DNA of 64,000 bases from an uncultured Bacteroidales bacterium (GTDB taxonomy: Bacteria; Bacteroidota; Bacteroidia; Bacteroidales; Paludibacteraceae): NCBI GenBank assembly GCA_902771935.1, contig CACXYM010000006.1, positions 88,530-152,529 of the forward strand, in the 5' to 3' direction. The position numbers were made by a program, and so were the translations under genes. The notes beneath the pieces were generated by a model. The model made no database searches. It had not been told where the DNA came from and was given only the letters and a program-made list of their open reading frames with translations. Position 1 is the first letter of the stretch; every line of letters begins with the position of its first letter. Below are positions 33,150 to 42,700 of this stretch, piece by piece.

Positions 33150-35663
33150 ATGAAAAACAAACTTTATTTATTATTTACGCTATTATGCGTGAGTGTGATG
33201 GGGTGGGCGGCGACGCAGTATTGCGGCGAAACCTCACCTAATTCAAATTTTACCTTCACATTGAAGAATGTGAGTGGTAACACTTATCGAATCCAGTTTG
33301 ATGCAATTGGTGCGGATAAATTTGTTTCTGCTTATAACATCAATTGCGGTGTTAATCAATCTGCTGGAGCAGGAATCTTTTTCGGAGGTGATAATGCAAC
33401 CAATTGGGTATTCACAGATGATCAAGCTTACCTTGATTTTACTACAGCCTCTGCTGGTTCTGTTCCAACAGGTTTCTATGGCAATTACTTTTGCTTTAAT
33501 AAAAAGGGAGGCGGACTCATTGAAATCAGTAATTTTAATCCTGCTGATGTAGATTGGACGGCAGCTTGTAGCGCTGGCGATGCTACTCCTCCGACGATGA
33601 TTTCAGCAACGAAGGCTTCGCAGACGTACAACACAGTTGTGATTAATGTGGCTGCGGATGATAATGTAGGTGTTACCAAATATGTGATTAAAAACCATTC
33701 AGATGATTCTGAAGTAGGTGAATATACTCCTGCTGCCGGTCAAATCACAGTTGAGGGTTTGACACCCGAGACAGCCTATGATTGGGATGTTTACGCGAAA
33801 GATGCAGCAGGTAATGTATCTGTAGCAGGTATTAATGTGACTTTTACTACCGATGCAGCTCCAAGCAATATCTATTGTGTCTATGAAATCGGTCATGAGG
33901 GCAATCCAAGCGCAGATTTAAATTCATTTATCTTGCTTTCGGTTGGTTCTGATGGTAATGGACATACTATTGTTAATGTCAAGCAAGATGATGCGAAAAA
34001 TTCCGCCATGTTTGACTATATTAACATCGTTGGAAAGAAAGATATCGGTGCAGATGTCGCAACCGGTGGTTCTGATGAGATGGCGATAGTATTCCCTACT
34101 CCGACACCGGATGGTGATGGTAATATCGCGTTGGATATTCAATGGTCTACAATCAACTGGGGTGGTCGTTGGCAATGCCACGTAGAACTTCCTGCAGATG
34201 CTACATGTGCAACTGCAGATCCGTTCCCAGGGGACAATACTTACTGCAGTTATACCGACAATCAATTGCGTGCAAACAATGCGAATGTGGCATTGACGTG
34301 GGGCACTGACGGAAGTGGAAATGTGATTGTAGATATCTCCGATGGCGAGGGTGCAACGAATACTGCATTCCGTAATGGTGGTTTTGAGAACGAAGGCTCT
34401 TTTGCTGCAACATGGTTTGTATATAGCGGAACTAATCACACAACGTGTGAACCTGCAACTACGTATTTCAATAATGGAGGAACTCTTTCTAATGAGAATA
34501 AACGCTTTACACTTACCAAGAAGGCAAATCTTCCAGCAAATGCTGTGATTGCATTCTTTGGTCATGCATTCTCTTGGAGAACGGATCAAGCGACGGGCGC
34601 GTATACGCTCAATAAATATTTTGCTTACCAGTATGGTTATAACTGTCCGATGCTAACTGCTCCGACAAATGTCGCAGTAGATGGCTCAAAAGTTATTACG
34701 TTTGACGCAGTTGCTAACGCAGAAACTTATACGGCAAAAGTGTATCTGGATGGTATTCTCAAACACCAACAGGTGGTAGCCAGCGGAGATGTGCTTTCCT
34801 TCACTCCTTATACTACGGGCACGTATCAGGTACAAGTAGTGGCAGATGCAGCCGGCTATCCAACATCTGAACCGTCAACTGCATATGATTGGGCATTAAC
34901 CGCTCCGGCTATTGTAGTAGGAAATTCTGAGTATTGCGAGTATGCAATAGGTAGTGGGACTTCAGCAGCTGCATTGACTTGGGAGACTTCTGTAGATGGC
35001 TCTATCACTATTACCATTCAAGAGGTATTGGGTGGTGCTGCAGACGCTACGCACTTCCGTGGTACGGGTATGAATATCAGCAATTTCCAAGTCGGAGAAG
35101 CTAAAACAAGTGCCAGCGCATACTTTAACCATGCATGTGGCGGTTCTAACCAAGTTACTCTTACATTAAAAAATGCAAGTGTTAAACCGGGTCTTGGAGA
35201 AAAAATTTATTATACTGACAAGGTGGTTGAATGGGCTACTAGTGGTAATAACAATGCATACTCTAATCTTACTTTCGAGTATACTTATGGAACTGTTTGC
35301 TCCGGGCAGAAACACGTTACAGTTGCAGTTAATAACAACGAGTGGGGCTCTGCAACCGTTAACGGGGGAGCATCCGCAGATGTTGATGCAGGTACTACCG
35401 TTACATGTGTGGCTACACCGGCTACTGGCTATGAGTTCGTGAACTGGACAAAGGGCGGAGTTGAAGTGGCAACCACAGCAACGTACACGCCGACGATTGA
35501 TGCGGCAACAGATTTGGTAGCTAACTTTGATTATGCTCGTACGACTTATTGTCATCAAGCAGTTACTACCAATGGTGGCAAGAAATTATATCTAACTGTT
35601 GGTAAGGGAGCGACAGAAGGAACCTATCAAATTAAGATTTATTGTCCCTTTAACAATTGCTAA
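33150..35663 (+). CDS. large secreted multidomain protein, N-terminal part (frameshifted)
   Basis: 837 codons before a stop that appears to be caused by a frameshift at about 35630-35665. Signal peptide LYLLFTLLCVSVMGWA. YC modules begin at ~22 (TQYCGET), ~248 (IYCVYEIG), ~365 (TYCSYTDN), ~592 (EYCEYAIG) and ~795 (TTYCHQAV). A fibronectin type III-like domain lies at ~147-235 (NTVVINVAADDNVGVTKYVI). Another Ig-like linker is at ~505-585, and an InlB-like repeat at ~715-790 (GYEFVNWTKGGVE). The last YC module breaks off after TYQIKI and continues in the other frame at 35599-38298, so the two together form one protein of about 1710 residues. Probably a surface carbohydrate-binding or adhesive protein. 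Confidence 0.7.
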   Translation: MKNKLYLLFTLLCVSVMGWAATQYCGETSPNSNFTFTLKNVSGNTYRIQFDAIGADKFVSAYNINCGVNQSAGAGIFFGGDNATNWVFTDDQAYLDFTTASAGSVPTGFYGNYFCFNKKGGGLIEISNFNPADVDWTAACSAGDATPPTMISATKASQTYNTVVINVAADDNVGVTKYVIKNHSDDSEVGEYTPAAGQITVEGLTPETAYDWDVYAKDAAGNVSVAGINVTFTTDAAPSNIYCVYEIGHEGNPSADLNSFILLSVGSDGNGHTIVNVKQDDAKNSAMFDYINIVGKKDIGADVATGGSDEMAIVFPTPTPDGDGNIALDIQWSTINWGGRWQCHVELPADATCATADPFPGDNTYCSYTDNQLRANNANVALTWGTDGSGNVIVDISDGEGATNTAFRNGGFENEGSFAATWFVYSGTNHTTCEPATTYFNNGGTLSNENKRFTLTKKANLPANAVIAFFGHAFSWRTDQATGAYTLNKYFAYQYGYNCPMLTAPTNVAVDGSKVITFDAVANAETYTAKVYLDGILKHQQVVASGDVLSFTPYTTGTYQVQVVADAAGYPTSEPSTAYDWALTAPAIVVGNSEYCEYAIGSGTSAAALTWETSVDGSITITIQEVLGGAADATHFRGTGMNISNFQVGEAKTSASAYFNHACGGSNQVTLTLKNASVKPGLGEKIYYTDKVVEWATSGNNNAYSNLTFEYTYGTVCSGQKHVTVAVNNNEWGSATVNGGASADVDAGTTVTCVATPATGYEFVNWTKGGVEVATTATYTPTIDAATDLVANFDYARTTYCHQAVTTNGGKKLYLTVGKGATEGTYQIKIYCPFNNC

Positions 35664-38298
35664 TGGAGGGTGGTCATTTGAGGCAATAGGATATGGAGTT
35701 ATCTCAAGTGCAGAAATTCAGCCACAAACCAACCACACATGGCGAGATATATGGATGTGGCGTTCTGATTTGTATATCGGTACATCTGCAGGAGAGCAGA
35801 ATATTAATGCTGTCCTTAACCAACAAAATCACTTCAATTGGAATTCTACTTGCTCCGATGCGACAGCCCCGGTATTTGCTAAAGCAGAGGGCGCTGTATT
35901 AGATGCAACAAGTGTTCGTTTGACCATTCAGGCAACCGACAATTGGGAAGGCGTACTGACCTATACCATCGCACGTGCAGGCGCAGAACCTATTATATCT
36001 AACCACGCAAGCGGTGAGGAGTTCACGCAAGATGTAACCGGTCTAACCACTGGTACTGAGTATGATTTCACAGTAACGGTTAGTGATGGTGTGAATAATG
36101 CAAATACACACATCCTCGTTACTCCAGTAGGTGATGAGACTAAACCAGTAATGGGTACTGCTTCGTTAGAAAGCAAAACGTGGAACAGCGCTATCATCAA
36201 TGTTGCTGCTACGGATAACATCGGTGTCGCTTCGTTCTACATTGTTGAGTTGGATCAAGACTTTGTCGCGTCAGAAGGTAAAATTACCGTTACAGGTTTG
36301 ACGCAAGGCATAGCTTATAGCTTCACCATCAAGGCAAAAGACGGTGCAGGCAATCTGTCTGAGAATAGTGCTTCTGTTAACTTTACCACCGATGCACATT
36401 TAACCGCTCCTGCAACCGCTGCTCCTGTTCCGACTTGGCCTGCTGCACAAGTAAAGAGCCTCTATAGCGACTCCTATTCGTTAGCTCCTTCTGCTATTCC
36501 AAATTACAATGATTGCTGGTGGGATTGCCCGAATGCAAATGAAGGCGACGTGGAAGGTAATAACTATATGCTTTATGATCTTTATCGCAATGGTATGATA
36601 GGTGTCTCCTTTGCTAACATCTCTGTTGCTACAATGGAGAAGATCCACCTCGACATCTGGGCATCGGCAGCAGGTAGCGTAACGTTCCGTCCGATTACCG
36701 GAGGCTCTGAAATTCGACAGACATTGAATCTGGCTGCTCAACAATGGAACTCATTCGATTTGGATATGGCTGATTTCACCGGACAAGACTGGGCGAATTT
36801 GTATCAATACGCTATTGAGAACTATCAAGCCGGTGGTTTGGTTGGTGAGCATATTTGTGTTGATAACGTATTCTTCTATCGTGAAACAGCCCTTACCGAT
36901 GCTGAAGCACCAACAAACTTAAGTGTGGATGTAACTCAAGAGAATTTCAGCTCAGTAAAACTAACCGTGAGTGCAGAGGATAATAGCGGAGCAGTTAACT
37001 TCAGTATTAAGAATGGAGACACAGAAGTTGCTAGTGGTGCTGCAGCTGCAGGTGTGGCCACTATCATTAGCGTGAAGGACTTGACTCCTGGTACGAACTA
37101 TGTATTCAAGGTGATTGCTAAAGACGATGCCGACAATGCAATTGAACAGGATGGTGTTGCGGTTACAACGCTTGTATTACCAGGTGCGGCTACTTCTCCA
37201 ACTCAAAATTCAGCTCTAGTAAAATCTCTTTACTCAGATGCATATACACCGATAGTTAATGTCGAGAACTATTGTGAATGGTGGTGGCAATCTCCAACTG
37301 TACATCCTACTACTTTAAGTGCAAACGAGCATGTGTTATTCTATGATAATTTGAATAATGGTGCTTCGTTTGGTTGGTCTTGGAATGTAGGTAACAAGAT
37401 TGACTTCACTGGCTTCCAGAAATTACATCTGCATATCTATCCTTCTCAGTCTGGAACGATTGAAATCTATCCGGTTATTGCTCCGGAAGCCGAGTTCCAT
37501 AAAGTATCTCAAACGCTCACAGCAGGTCAATGGAATGATATCGTGTTGGACTACACGGATAAGACGTTTGCTCCACTGAACCAAATCGGTTTCGTGAATT
37601 TCTTCAACCTCGGCGAATTCTTTATCGACAACGTTTACTTCTATGCTGAAGTTCCGGCAAAGGATGTGGTTCGTGACGGATTGAACGCCGGTAAGTGGGG
37701 CACAATTTGTCCGAAACAAACGGTTGAGAATGTGGAGGGAGCAACGTTCTATCAAATTTCGTATCTTGAAGAGCAAAACGGCGTACCGTTCAATATGGTA
37801 TGGGATGAGATCGAAGGCACGACCCTGACAGCAGGCCAACCGTATTTCTTCATCGCGGATGGCACACAGATTCTCGGTAACAAGACTGGCGCAGAATTAA
37901 CTGTTGCAGGTGACGGAGTAAACGGCTTCTATGGATATATCAGCTCAACGGATGCTACGATGGAATTAACGAACTGGCATACTGACTACGATGCAAATGA
38001 AGAGTATAATACCTTTATTATTTACAATAATTCGGTATTCCGTATCAATCAAGGCGGCACAATGTTGAATAGTGAGCGTTGCTACATCAATATCAATAGT
38101 ACTGAGCCAAGCCGTGGCGTTGTGGCTCCTGCTCCAGGACTCAAACGTCTGAATATGAGTATTAGTGGCACAAACGAAACTACTGACATTGACGCACTGA
38201 AAGTCTCTGACAAGCCGGTTAAGATGATAATTGACGGCCAATTATACATTCTCCGTGGAGAGAAACTATATGACTCAACAGGTCGTATGGTGAAATAA
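35599..38298 (+). CDS. large secreted multidomain protein, C-terminal part (continues 33150-35663 in +1 frame)
   Basis: The first ATG of this frame is not a real start: there is no signal peptide, and from about residue 17 (LTIANGGWSFEAIGYG) the text completes the YC module begun in the other frame. Further on: FN3-like domains at ~90-265 and ~437-530. A module starting KSLYSDSYSLAP (~278-430) and its relative KSLYSDAYTPIV (~535-680) both end in a DNVYFY/DNVFFY strand and look like beta-sandwich carbohydrate-binding domains. A domain with GKWGTICPKQ and AGQPYFFIADG (~685-855) is followed by the shared C-terminal motif (DGQLYILRGEKLYDSTGR). The frameshift may be a real inactivation, a phase-variable state or a sequencing error. 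Confidence 0.7.
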   Translation: MVRERQKEPIKLRFIVPLTIANGGWSFEAIGYGVISSAEIQPQTNHTWRDIWMWRSDLYIGTSAGEQNINAVLNQQNHFNWNSTCSDATAPVFAKAEGAVLDATSVRLTIQATDNWEGVLTYTIARAGAEPIISNHASGEEFTQDVTGLTTGTEYDFTVTVSDGVNNANTHILVTPVGDETKPVMGTASLESKTWNSAIINVAATDNIGVASFYIVELDQDFVASEGKITVTGLTQGIAYSFTIKAKDGAGNLSENSASVNFTTDAHLTAPATAAPVPTWPAAQVKSLYSDSYSLAPSAIPNYNDCWWDCPNANEGDVEGNNYMLYDLYRNGMIGVSFANISVATMEKIHLDIWASAAGSVTFRPITGGSEIRQTLNLAAQQWNSFDLDMADFTGQDWANLYQYAIENYQAGGLVGEHICVDNVFFYRETALTDAEAPTNLSVDVTQENFSSVKLTVSAEDNSGAVNFSIKNGDTEVASGAAAAGVATIISVKDLTPGTNYVFKVIAKDDADNAIEQDGVAVTTLVLPGAATSPTQNSALVKSLYSDAYTPIVNVENYCEWWWQSPTVHPTTLSANEHVLFYDNLNNGASFGWSWNVGNKIDFTGFQKLHLHIYPSQSGTIEIYPVIAPEAEFHKVSQTLTAGQWNDIVLDYTDKTFAPLNQIGFVNFFNLGEFFIDNVYFYAEVPAKDVVRDGLNAGKWGTICPKQTVENVEGATFYQISYLEEQNGVPFNMVWDEIEGTTLTAGQPYFFIADGTQILGNKTGAELTVAGDGVNGFYGYISSTDATMELTNWHTDYDANEEYNTFIIYNNSVFRINQGGTMLNSERCYININSTEPSRGVVAPAPGLKRLNMSISGTNETTDIDALKVSDKPVKMIIDGQLYILRGEKLYDSTGRMVK

Positions 38299-38349
38299 CG
38301 AATAGAATAAATTAATAGAATAATTATTAACGAATTAATTTGTAAAGTT

Positions 38350-38481
38350 ATGAAAAAGAATGTATATAATAGACCAGTTATTGATGTGATCCAAGTTTCA
38401 TTATCACACTTCATCCTTGCTGGCAGCAGCGGTAATATTAACTTAGGTGGTGGTGGCGGTAGCGGCATCATACCTGATTAA
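38350..38481 (+). CDS. 43-residue Gly-rich peptide
   Basis: ATG at 38350, stop at 38479. The peptide starts MKKNVYNRPVIDVIQVSLSH and ends FILAGSSGNINLGGGGGSGI plus IPD. My impression, not checked, is that short peptides of the form MKK-x-Y-x-x-P-x-x-x-[VI] followed by a small-residue tail are frequent and unexplained in Bacteroidales. It lies 51 bases after the large secreted protein gene and is followed by a hairpin. Codon use is regular and the start is well placed, but there is no further proof of expression. The Ala-Gly/Ser-Gly boundary recalls precursor peptides; that is speculation. Confidence 0.55.
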   Translation: MKKNVYNRPVIDVIQVSLSHFILAGSSGNINLGGGGGSGIIPD

Positions 38482-38496
38482 TAAACTAATATAGAA

Positions 38497-38528
38497 CCAA
38501 AAGCTTTTCCTTAGGGAGGAGCTTTTGG
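38497..38528 (+). terminator. hairpin after the 43-residue peptide
   Basis: CCAAAAGCT...CC pairs with GG...AGCTTTTGG; the stem is about 11 bp with a mismatch. There is no T run, so termination is uncertain; it may protect the transcript end. Confidence 0.5.
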
Positions 38529-38559
38529 GCTATATGTGACCGAAATTGTCAAATACTAA

Positions 38560-38636
38560 TTACGTACTTTTTTTTACGTAATGATAAATGCTAAGTAGCT
38601 GATAATCATCAGGTAAACACGTACTTTTTTATGTAA
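38560..38636. repeat. repeated ACGTACTTTTTT motifs before the glucan locus
   Basis: TTACGTACTTTTTTTTACGTAA (given in parts: TTACGTA arms at 38560-38566 and 38575-38581) and ACACGTACTTTTTTATGTAAC at 38617-38636. Related stretches lie at 30907-30920 and 30973-30986 before the divergent regulator/reductase genes. A TACTTTTA at 38643-38650 is a further -7-like sequence. Confidence 0.5.
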
Positions 38637-38650
38637 CGCAGTACTTTTAT

Positions 38651-38705
38651 GTTGCACAACATATCCAAAAACTTGCGTATTTGCCAAAATAGCAGTACTT
38701 TTGCA
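38651..38705 (+). promoter_or_regulatory. promoter and operator-like site of the glucan utilisation locus
   Basis: CTTG at 38674-38677 and TACTTTTG at 38698-38705 are separated by 20 bases. ATGTTG-CA-CAACAT (38651-38664) is a perfect inverted repeat ending nine bases before the -33 box, in the place expected for an activator. The ATG of the first gene follows about 55 bases after the -7 box. All genes from 38762 to 62152 could be read from here. Confidence 0.75.
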
Positions 38706-38761
38706 GTCGAAATTAGTAAAACTAACAACTAACAATATCGTTTAACTAAAGATTTATTATC

Positions 38762-39784
38762 ATGAGAAAGTTTTTCTTCTTAGTCGCTTTCTTAAGCGCT
38801 AGTATCATGATTTGTGCTGAGGATGTCAACTTTGCGTTGGCTACTCAAGGATCAAGTGCTACGGCCTCGTCCGGAGATGCTGGATTGGCTATCGACGGCA
38901 ATCAAGGCACCCGTTGGGAGAGTGATAAGAACGATGAAGAGTGGTTCCTGCTTAACATGGGGCAGAGCCGCACGTTCAACTATTTCAAAATCAACTGGGA
39001 AGGTGCTTATGCACAACAGTACCAATTGTTGGCATCGACCGACGGCGTGAACTTCACCGCTATCTACACCGAGAACAATCTCGATCATGCCAACTGGCAG
39101 AAGATTTATTTAGAGACACCCGTAACGGCTCAGTACATCAAGTACCAGGGCATTAAGCGTGCTACCGTGTGGGGACAATCCTTCTGGGAGTTTGAGGTCT
39201 ATTACTTGAGCGAGCCTCCTAAGACTTACACTGAGATCACCGGTCTGACCATAGTTACTTCGTCTGGCGGCTATAATGATGTGAACCGCGTGTTGGACGG
39301 CAATGCCGGCACCGAATGGCAGGGCTCACCTACCAATGAAACCGACGAGGATGAACAATCGCGCACGTATGACGCTTGGTTCGTAGTGGATCTTGGCGGC
39401 CTATATAATGTAGATAAAGTAGATATTCAATTCGAGGGCGCATGCGCGCAAGATTACCATATTGATTTCTCAGAGGACAACACCGCTTGGAATTTGGGTT
39501 ACAATTTCGTAGGTAATCCTGGAATTTACGGTCGTACGGATGAGGTGACCGACTTAGCAAACAATGCCAAGGTTCGTTATGTCCGCTTCTGGAGTACGAA
39601 AGCAGCTACGAAATATGGTATGAAGATCTTTGAGTTCCGTGTCTATGGTGCTACTTGGGTACCGACATCAGTTGTGAATGTACAAGAGGATAAGGTACAA
39701 GTAACTAAGGTGATTGAGAACGGTCAGCTTTATATCCTGTACAATGGTACGAAATATAATGTACAAGGCGCACGTATACAATAA
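38762..39784 (+). CDS. secreted protein with two F5/8 type C (CBM32-like) domains
   Basis: 340 residues. Signal peptide FFFLVAFLSASIMICA. Discoidin-like domain 1 (about 22-150): NFALATQGSSATASS, AIDGNQGTRWES, WFLLNMGQSRTFNYFKINWE, YIKYQGIKRATVWGQSFWEFEVY. Domain 2 (~158-298): VLDGNAGTEWQGSP, WFVVDLGGLYNVDKVDIQFE, VRYVRFWSTKAATKYGMKIFEFRVYG. Such domains bind carbohydrates. The end carries the shared C-terminal motif (ENGQLYILYNGTKYNVQGAR). First gene of the glucan locus, ten bases before susC-like. Presumably a surface glucan-binding protein; no catalytic domain. Confidence 0.85.
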   Translation: MRKFFFLVAFLSASIMICAEDVNFALATQGSSATASSGDAGLAIDGNQGTRWESDKNDEEWFLLNMGQSRTFNYFKINWEGAYAQQYQLLASTDGVNFTAIYTENNLDHANWQKIYLETPVTAQYIKYQGIKRATVWGQSFWEFEVYYLSEPPKTYTEITGLTIVTSSGGYNDVNRVLDGNAGTEWQGSPTNETDEDEQSRTYDAWFVVDLGGLYNVDKVDIQFEGACAQDYHIDFSEDNTAWNLGYNFVGNPGIYGRTDEVTDLANNAKVRYVRFWSTKAATKYGMKIFEFRVYGATWVPTSVVNVQEDKVQVTKVIENGQLYILYNGTKYNVQGARIQ

Positions 39785-39794
39785 TAAATAAGAT

Positions 39795-42700
39795 ATGAAA
39801 AGAATCTTAACAATCTCCGCAATGGTTATGCTCTCGCTCGGAATCTGGGCGCAGAGCATGACGGTTACGGGCGTCGTGATGGCTCAGGACGAACCGGATC
39901 CTGTGATTGGCGCGAACGTAATGATTAAAGGCACTACGAACGGTACGATTACAGACTTTGATGGTAAGTTCTCTATCCAAGCCAAAGCCGGCGACGTGCT
40001 GCAAATATCCTTTATGGGATACAAAACGCAGGACGTGAAAGTATCCAATGCCGGCCCAATCAATATCACGTTAGTCTCTGACAACGTGCAGTTACAAGAA
40101 GTCGTAGCCGTTGGTTACGGTACAATGAAAAAATCTGACCTTACCGGTGCTGTTACTTCAGTTAGTGCAGACCAATTGTTAAAAGCTCCTGTGGCTGGTA
40201 TTGACCAAGCCTTACAAGGACGGGCTGCTGGCGTAACAGTTACTACCGGATCCGGTCAACCCGGTGAAGCGGCTACAATCCGTATCCGTGGTATCGGTTC
40301 AGCAATCGGAGGAAACGACCCGTTGTACGTAGTAGATGGCGTAATCACTGGCGATATCAAGTGGCTTTCTCCAAGCGATATCCAGTCGATGGAGATCTTG
40401 AAAGACGCATCAGCAACGGCTATTTATGGTAGCCGTGGTGCCAATGGCGTAATCCTAATCACCACCAAATCCGGAGGCGAAGGGAAAATCAATATCACTT
40501 TTGATGCGTACTGGGGCTTCCAGAACCGTTGGAAGAAGATGAACGTGCTCGGCAGTAAAGACTTTGCAGAGACAGAATTGCGTATTCAGGCAATGCGTAA
40601 CGGCGCAGAGGAGATTGCATACTATCAGCAGAAAGGCTTTACGCCGTGGCTGAATATGTACAAACTCGGTAACGCCGATATAATGAAGATTAGCGAGTAT
40701 TATCCGATTAACTTCAATTACGCAGATCAGGAGACTGATTGGCAGGATGAGGTGTTTGTCAAGAATGCGTTCATGCATAACTACCACCTCTCTTTCGACG
40801 GTGGTAACGACAAAGGCCATTATGCGCTCTCCGCTTCGTATTTCGGTCAGAATGGTACGATCATTGGTAGCAACTACAGACGCTTCACGCTCCGACTGAA
40901 TACCGATTATAAGGTACGTGATTGGTTAAAGATTGGTGAGCACTTCTCACTGGTAACCAGCAGTGGCCGCAATGCCATGAATAATAGTTCTTCTGCCGGT
41001 GCTTCGATCATCTCTGGTGCCTTGGCGATGGCTCCGTGGGATCCTGTATATTATCCCGAAGGATCGGTGAATAAGAACGGCAAGAATATCAGCGGATACT
41101 ACTCTGCAGGCTCGAACTTCAAGAACGTGACTAACCCTTATCAGATGGCTTATAACTATGAGCCGAACAATAAGCACGAGCGTTTCATCGGAGATGTCTT
41201 CTTCGAGATTACGCCGATCAAGGGTTTGACGATCCGTCCGTCTATCTCGGCGGACTATGGATTGGAGCGTAACCGTAACTTTGGTTATCCGAATATTTAT
41301 ACCAGCTACAATGCTTCGAATCTGAACTCTATCAGTTCGAACATGAGCCGCAGTCTGACACTCTTGGAGGAGGCGACAATCACTTATGCCCGCGAGATCG
41401 GCAAGCATAATTTTTCCGTGATGGCAGGTCAAACATGGTCAGAGTATAACTACTATTCCATGGGCGGATCAGGTGCAGCTATCCTCAATCCGATTGAGAG
41501 CAACTGGTATTTGAGCCGTGCTACGGAGAAACAGACAATCTCGTCGGATGGCGTAGCGCGTACGCGTCGTCTATCATTCTTAGGTCGTGTCTTCTATAGC
41601 TACGACAGCCGCTATATGATTACTGCGAACTTCCGTGCCGATGCTTCCTCTAAGTTCACCAAGAACCCTTGGGGCTTCTTCCCCTCGGTAGCATTGGCTT
41701 GGCGCTTGAGCGAGGAGCCTTTCATCCGTGACAAAGAGGTTGATTGGTTGGATAATATCAAGATTCGTGCCGGCTTCGGTCAGGTAGGTAACGACGGTAT
41801 CAACTCGTCAGCTTTCCAATACACGATGTTCTCCACTCAGGACGTGTTTGTCAGCTATCCTTTCGGTCCGAACCAGAATGCCAATCCGGCGCTCTCAACT
41901 GCCGGTGCTACGGTGCTCACCTTGGTGGATGAGAATGGTAAATGGGAGACGAACCAACAATGGGATGCCGGTATCGACTTCAGTTTCTGGAACGGCATGT
42001 TAGCCGGTACGATTGATTATTTCCGCCGTGACACAAAGGACGCGTTGCTGTATGTGAACGCTCCGGCGCACGTAGGAAACCGCGGTGCTTTGGTTAGGAA
42101 CGTAGGAAACATACGTAACGAAGGTGTGGAAATCACTTTAAGCCATGATAATAAGGTAGGCAAAGTACACTATAACATCGCTGCAAACGTATCATATCTG
42201 CATAACGAACTGACGAAAGTGAACGGTGGCTCTCCGCTGTGGGGCGACCGCACCAAGACCTATGAGGGACTGGCGCTGAACTCCTTCTGGGGATACCAGT
42301 ACGAGGGTATCTATCAGAGCGATGAAGAGGCTGCAAAGCAATTATACTCCTATACCAAGGAAGAGTTAGGCGTACACGCGGGTGACGCACGTTATAAGGA
42401 TGTGAATGGTGATGGTAAACTGAATGAGGATGACAAGATGGTCATCGGTAATCCGTTCCCGAAAGTAAGCTTCGGTCTGACTCTCGGCGCCGATTTCTAC
42501 GGTGTAGATATCCAACTCTTCTTCCAAGGCGTAGCGGGCAACTCTATTTACAATGCTCAACGCCAGATGTTAGAAGGCGATGGTAGCGGTTATGCCTTAG
42601 CGGATTACATGAAAGAAAAAGTATGGGTAGGTTACACATCGGCGGTACAGAACGCAATGATCAATGCCGGAGTCAATCCGTATGAGTTGGAGAACCGCAA

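Noticed and set aside
35599-35650. ATG at 35599 as an independent gene start
   Set aside because: No signal peptide, no spacing from the previous gene, and the following text completes a domain begun in the other frame.
38560-38581. TTACGTA...TACGTAA hairpin considered as a terminator
   Set aside because: The stem is short and A/T rich, and similar runs recur in another regulatory region, so a regulatory role is preferred.
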